Source: Thermoanaerobaculia bacterium (GTDB taxonomy: Bacteria; Acidobacteriota; Thermoanaerobaculia; Multivoradales; Multivoraceae). From it: a stretch of 37,921 bases of DNA. A program made the position numbers and the translations under genes. The notes beneath the pieces were generated by a model, which worked only from the letters and a program-made list of their open reading frames with translations, was not told the origin of the DNA and ran no database searches. Shown piece after piece: positions 34,763-37,921 of the stretch (positions are counted from its first letter, which is position 1; the number at the start of each line of letters is the position of its first letter). Where the stretch lies: assembly GCA_028285365.1 (NCBI GenBank), contig JANQPS010000664.1, forward strand, positions 1-37,921, written 5' to 3'.

Positions 34763-37267
34763 CTATGGGCGGTCAGTCGATGTCGCTGACGGGTCGCGCT
34801 CGATGAAGCCATGATGGAGTCCGAGATAGTAGGGGAGCAGAAACGAGGCGCCGTCGGCGAGGTTGAGACCACGTCCACCATAGTCGAGCGTCCAAGGATC
34901 GACGTTCCAATGGTTGACCCACCGTTCGTCGATCGGTAGCACCTTGCCGTCGCGCTTGTGTCCCTTGGGGCGCTGCTCGGTCGATGTGCGTAGCTCCACG
35001 ATGTCGAGCCGGTGGGAGTTGCGTAGCGGCCAGTCGATGCGGTCGAGAGGGTAGCGCCGCAGTGTGTCGAGCGAGTCCTCGGCCCAGTCGTTGCCGTCGG
35101 GTTCCACCATGAAGTCGTCGAAGGCGTCCCTGTAGCGAGTGGGGTTGTCTTTCATCGCGCCGGCGAACAGGTAGTGAAAGAGCGGATTGCGCTCGGGTGC
35201 CTCGTTGCGCCAGTAGCGATAGAAGCTGTGTGCCCAGAGCGAGCGCAGTTGATCGTCCCGCTCGTAGCGCATGAGGTTGTAGAACCCCATGAACGCCATC
35301 TCGTCGTCGGACTGGTTGCCGGTTCCGGGCCCCTCGTGGACCTTCGGCGTGCGCGTGTTGGCCGCGTAGCCGTGACGTTCGATGAGCTCTCGAGCGGCTG
35401 AGGCGTAGCGCTCCCTGTCAGCACCCACGGCTACGTGCTCCGCGACCCGCAAGTAGGAGAGCATGCTCATCGAGTTGAGGCCGCGCTCCTCCCACCAGTC
35501 GAGATCATCGTTCAGAGCAGATGGTGAGAACACCGCCCAGCGAGTGGGGAGGCCGTCGTGGTCGACCAGGCTGTGGTCGTTGGCGAGCAGATGGTCTGTG
35601 ACGCGTTGGACCGCTTCGCGGACGCGTACCTTCTCGTCCTCGTCGGCGACCAGGTCGTAGTACAGAGCATTGAAGAAGTAGTGACCGTCGAGCTCGTCGG
35701 AGCTCGTGTCACCTTTCCAGAACCACTGGCCGTCGGCTGAGGTTGGCCACCGAGGTTCGATCAGTTTCCACTTGCGGTCACGCTGCTGGTGCTCGCGATC
35801 GCGGGCGAGACGACCCTCGTTGGGGTCCGGGCCTGAGATCGTCAGGATGCTGCGTGCGATGAAGCCTGGCGGCGGCTCGTGTGAACCACCCTCGGTGACG
35901 AGGCCTAGGAACTCGAGCGCGCGAAACGCCCTCCGGGCTCGGTCTCGAGCGGTTTGCGAACCGGTGGCTGACCAGGCGAGAACCTGGGCAGCGCCGTACA
36001 TGCTCGTCCACAGTCCGTCGTTGTCGCTATCTCGCTGGCGATACGGATCCTTCTGGCCGGGCTCTTCCAGGATCACGGCGTCGACGTAGGAGTACGGTGT
36101 GCGCCGGTGTCGCTTTTCGATCTCCTCGTCGAAGAAGCCGGCTTTCTCCTCGAGAGTGACTCCGAGCTGGGCGATCTCGCTGACCCCTGAGCTAGTCGCC
36201 GCCCAGGCGTGTCCAGACGCATCGACCGAGAGCGCATGGACCTGGTTGTCGAGGAGCCAGCGCGGCCCGGCGCGATACTCCCACAGCGAGTGGGCGGGCT
36301 GATCCAGATCAGGGACGAGGCGGATCAAGCCATGGTCTCCCCCGATCCACACAGATCCATCGGGGCTCGGGCTAACGGAACTGAGATCACCTACCGGAGG
36401 GCCCTGATGGTTCTCCCAGAGGACCCACGACTGGTCCTTCGAATCGTAGGCGCCGACTCCGCGCTCTGCCGTGACCCAGAGGTGGCCTTCGTGGTCGAAG
36501 GCAACGTCAGTCACGCTCGCAGCGTCCCAGGTGGCGCCAGCCGACCGTATGGGTACATCGAGCCACGATGAGGACGTGTCGTCGAGGTGGTGAAGTCTGA
36601 GTGCGGGGTCGAGCCCGCGCACCAGCACGGCGACGGCACTGCTGGAGGCAGCGACGAAATGCGGTTGCTCTCCGAGATCGAGTTGCACGACGAGCTCGAG
36701 GTTGCGGTCGCGACGCTCGATTCGCGACGCGTCGAAGCTCCAGAGCGAGCCGCCCGTGGGATCTGTGAAGACCCTCGACGCGGACCAACTGACGGGCACA
36801 CTGTTGCCTGCTCCATCGTCGATGCGGGCGACCTCGTCCTCGTACGTAGCGAAGAGACCGGCTGTCGTCCAGGCGAGGGAACTTGGTGGCGCCTCCAGAG
36901 ACGCGGCGTTCTCCCAGCTTGCCGCTTCGAGCGCTTCGACCCGCTTCGAGAGCTCGGCGGTGCGGGCGGGTGGCTTGCGCCTGAGGATCATGATCTCGTT
37001 GCCCGTTGCGACTGCTACCTCACCTCCGGGAGAGATGGTGACGTGATGCGCCGAGGGTTCGAGCTCGTGACGCACGGGCACCTGCTGCTTGAAGGTCGGG
37101 GGAGCCGCGCTCGCCTGTTGAGAGAGAGCCTGATGAGAGAGAGCCTGATGAGAGAGAGCCTGAGCGGAGAGAACTGTGCCGGAAAGGGCTGCCATCGCGA
37201 CGAGGATCCATCGCGTGATGGCGCGCTCCAATCGGAGCCCAGGGCGTGCCGAAGCTGTTTTGACCAT
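34763..37267 (-). CDS. Large secreted protein: N-terminal regulator-type propeller-like repeats, C-terminal alpha-helical (possible toroid) domain
   Basis: Signal peptide then repeated VTDVAFDHEGHLWVTAERGVGAYD / DLSSVSPSPDGSVWIGGDHGLIRL / VHALSVDASGHAWAATSSGVSEI; C-terminal HYFFNALYYDLVADEDEKVRVREAVQRVTDHLLAND. Confidence 0.85.
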   Translation of the reverse strand: MVKTASARPGLRLERAITRWILVAMAALSGTVLSAQALSHQALSHQALSQQASAAPPTFKQQVPVRHELEPSAHHVTISPGGEVAVATGNEIMILRRKPPARTAELSKRVEALEAASWENAASLEAPPSSLAWTTAGLFATYEDEVARIDDGAGNSVPVSWSASRVFTDPTGGSLWSFDASRIERRDRNLELVVQLDLGEQPHFVAASSSAVAVLVRGLDPALRLHHLDDTSSSWLDVPIRSAGATWDAASVTDVAFDHEGHLWVTAERGVGAYDSKDQSWVLWENHQGPPVGDLSSVSPSPDGSVWIGGDHGLIRLVPDLDQPAHSLWEYRAGPRWLLDNQVHALSVDASGHAWAATSSGVSEIAQLGVTLEEKAGFFDEEIEKRHRRTPYSYVDAVILEEPGQKDPYRQRDSDNDGLWTSMYGAAQVLAWSATGSQTARDRARRAFRALEFLGLVTEGGSHEPPPGFIARSILTISGPDPNEGRLARDREHQQRDRKWKLIEPRWPTSADGQWFWKGDTSSDELDGHYFFNALYYDLVADEDEKVRVREAVQRVTDHLLANDHSLVDHDGLPTRWAVFSPSALNDDLDWWEERGLNSMSMLSYLRVAEHVAVGADRERYASAARELIERHGYAANTRTPKVHEGPGTGNQSDDEMAFMGFYNLMRYERDDQLRSLWAHSFYRYWRNEAPERNPLFHYLFAGAMKDNPTRYRDAFDDFMVEPDGNDWAEDSLDTLRRYPLDRIDWPLRNSHRLDIVELRTSTEQRPKGHKRDGKVLPIDERWVNHWNVDPWTLDYGGRGLNLADGASFLLPYYLGLHHGFIERDPSATSTDRP
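37121..37165. repeat. 15-bp in-frame tandem repeat (3 copies) encoding (ALSHQ)n just after the signal peptide
   Basis: agagagagcctgatg x2 then agagagagcctgagc; protein AQALSHQALSHQALSQQA. Confidence 0.9.
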
Positions 37268-37436
37268 AGGGATTCAAGTGGTCCTCGAGCCGATGGAACG
37301 TGGCTGACTTCTGAGTGGAAGGCGAAGTATGACAAGGGAGTATCTCAGAGTGTGCGTCGAGGTCCGTGGGTCTGCGCTACTGTCTGTCGTTCAGGCGGAG
37401 CTGATACCGAGCTGATACCGAGCTGATGCAGATCTC

Positions 37437-37921
37437 ATGCAGATAAGGACACTCAGGGACGGTGAGCAAGAGGCAGTTCTAGAGCTGCTCGACGGCTGGC
37501 CGTTCGAAGACGCTCGCAGGGGCCGCGACTTCTTCCGTCGCTATCTCGAGCTCGATCACACGTTCGAGCCTCGGAACATCTGGGTAGCGGAGGAGGCCGG
37601 ACAGCTGGTCTGTTGTGTCCATGTCTTTCCGCGGCGCCTTCGCCTCGAGGGTCATGAAGTGCCTGCCGGCGGCATCGGCAGCGTATTCACCAGCGCGTCG
37701 TTTCGAGGTCGTGGCCTGGCCTCCGAGGTCCTGCAAGCGGCCGTCGACGACATGACCGCGCGGGGAATGGAGCTCTCGCTGCTCTGGGCGAATCGAGTGG
37801 CCTGGTACCAAGGACTCGGCTGGGAGCCGTGGGGGGGCGAGCAGGTCGAGTTGATCTGGGGAGACCCAGTTGGCGCTGGCCGCGCCCGAAGACCTGCCGA
37901 GGCGTCGCGCCTCGAAGTGGT
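37437..37921 (+). CDS. GNAT-family N-acetyltransferase, truncated by window end
   Basis: Manual translation MQIRTLRDGEQEAVLELLDGWPFEDARRGRDFFRRYLELDHTFEPRNIWVAEEAGQLVCCVHVFPRRLRLEGHEVPAGGIGSVFTSASFRGRGLASEVLQAAVDDM...; not in the ORF track because it has no stop in the window. Confidence 0.85.
   Translation, partial: MQIRTLRDGEQEAVLELLDGWPFEDARRGRDFFRRYLELDHTFEPRNIWVAEEAGQLVCCVHVFPRRLRLEGHEVPAGGIGSVFTSASFRGRGLASEVLQAAVDDMTARGMELSLLWANRVAWYQGLGWEPWGGEQVELIWGDPVGAGRARRPAEASRLEV

Overview
High-GC bacterial chromosomal window. An ADOP-type FtsX/MacB permease suggests Acidobacteriota or a relative, but this is inference. About 28 CDS calls, two of them truncated at the window edges. No rRNA, tRNA, CRISPR array, transposase or phage genes were recognised. 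Most of the content is ordinary: methyltransferase, GT39-like membrane protein, FprA-type reductase, two crotonases, cupin, serine hydrolase, SDR, VOC protein, ABC exporter with divergent TetR, YbaK-like deacylase, SPFH/zinc-ribbon pair, PdxH-like oxidase, DUF819 protein, acyl-CoA synthetase, and a symporter/isomerase/secreted-protein operon.

The most interesting region is 10340-17443. It encodes a multi-TM/GAF/zinc-ribbon Hanks-type Ser/Thr kinase, a small orphan protein, a divergent-FHA sigma-54 enhancer-binding protein (EBP) with two C-terminal Fis-like HTHs, and a translationally coupled pair of secreted paralogous proteins. Two sigma-54-like -24/-12 promoters flank the EBP gene. Each has a cluster of GACGGTC-type motifs about 90-130 bp upstream of the predicted start site, and each promoter lies about 120 bp from its start codon. 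Together these suggest a self-contained kinase -> FHA-EBP -> sigma-54 regulon.

A second notable signal is a pair of intergenic repeat loci (21.48-21.82 kb and 27.19-27.54 kb). They carry palindromic double-hairpin elements whose stems differ by compensatory changes, next to a second dispersed element.
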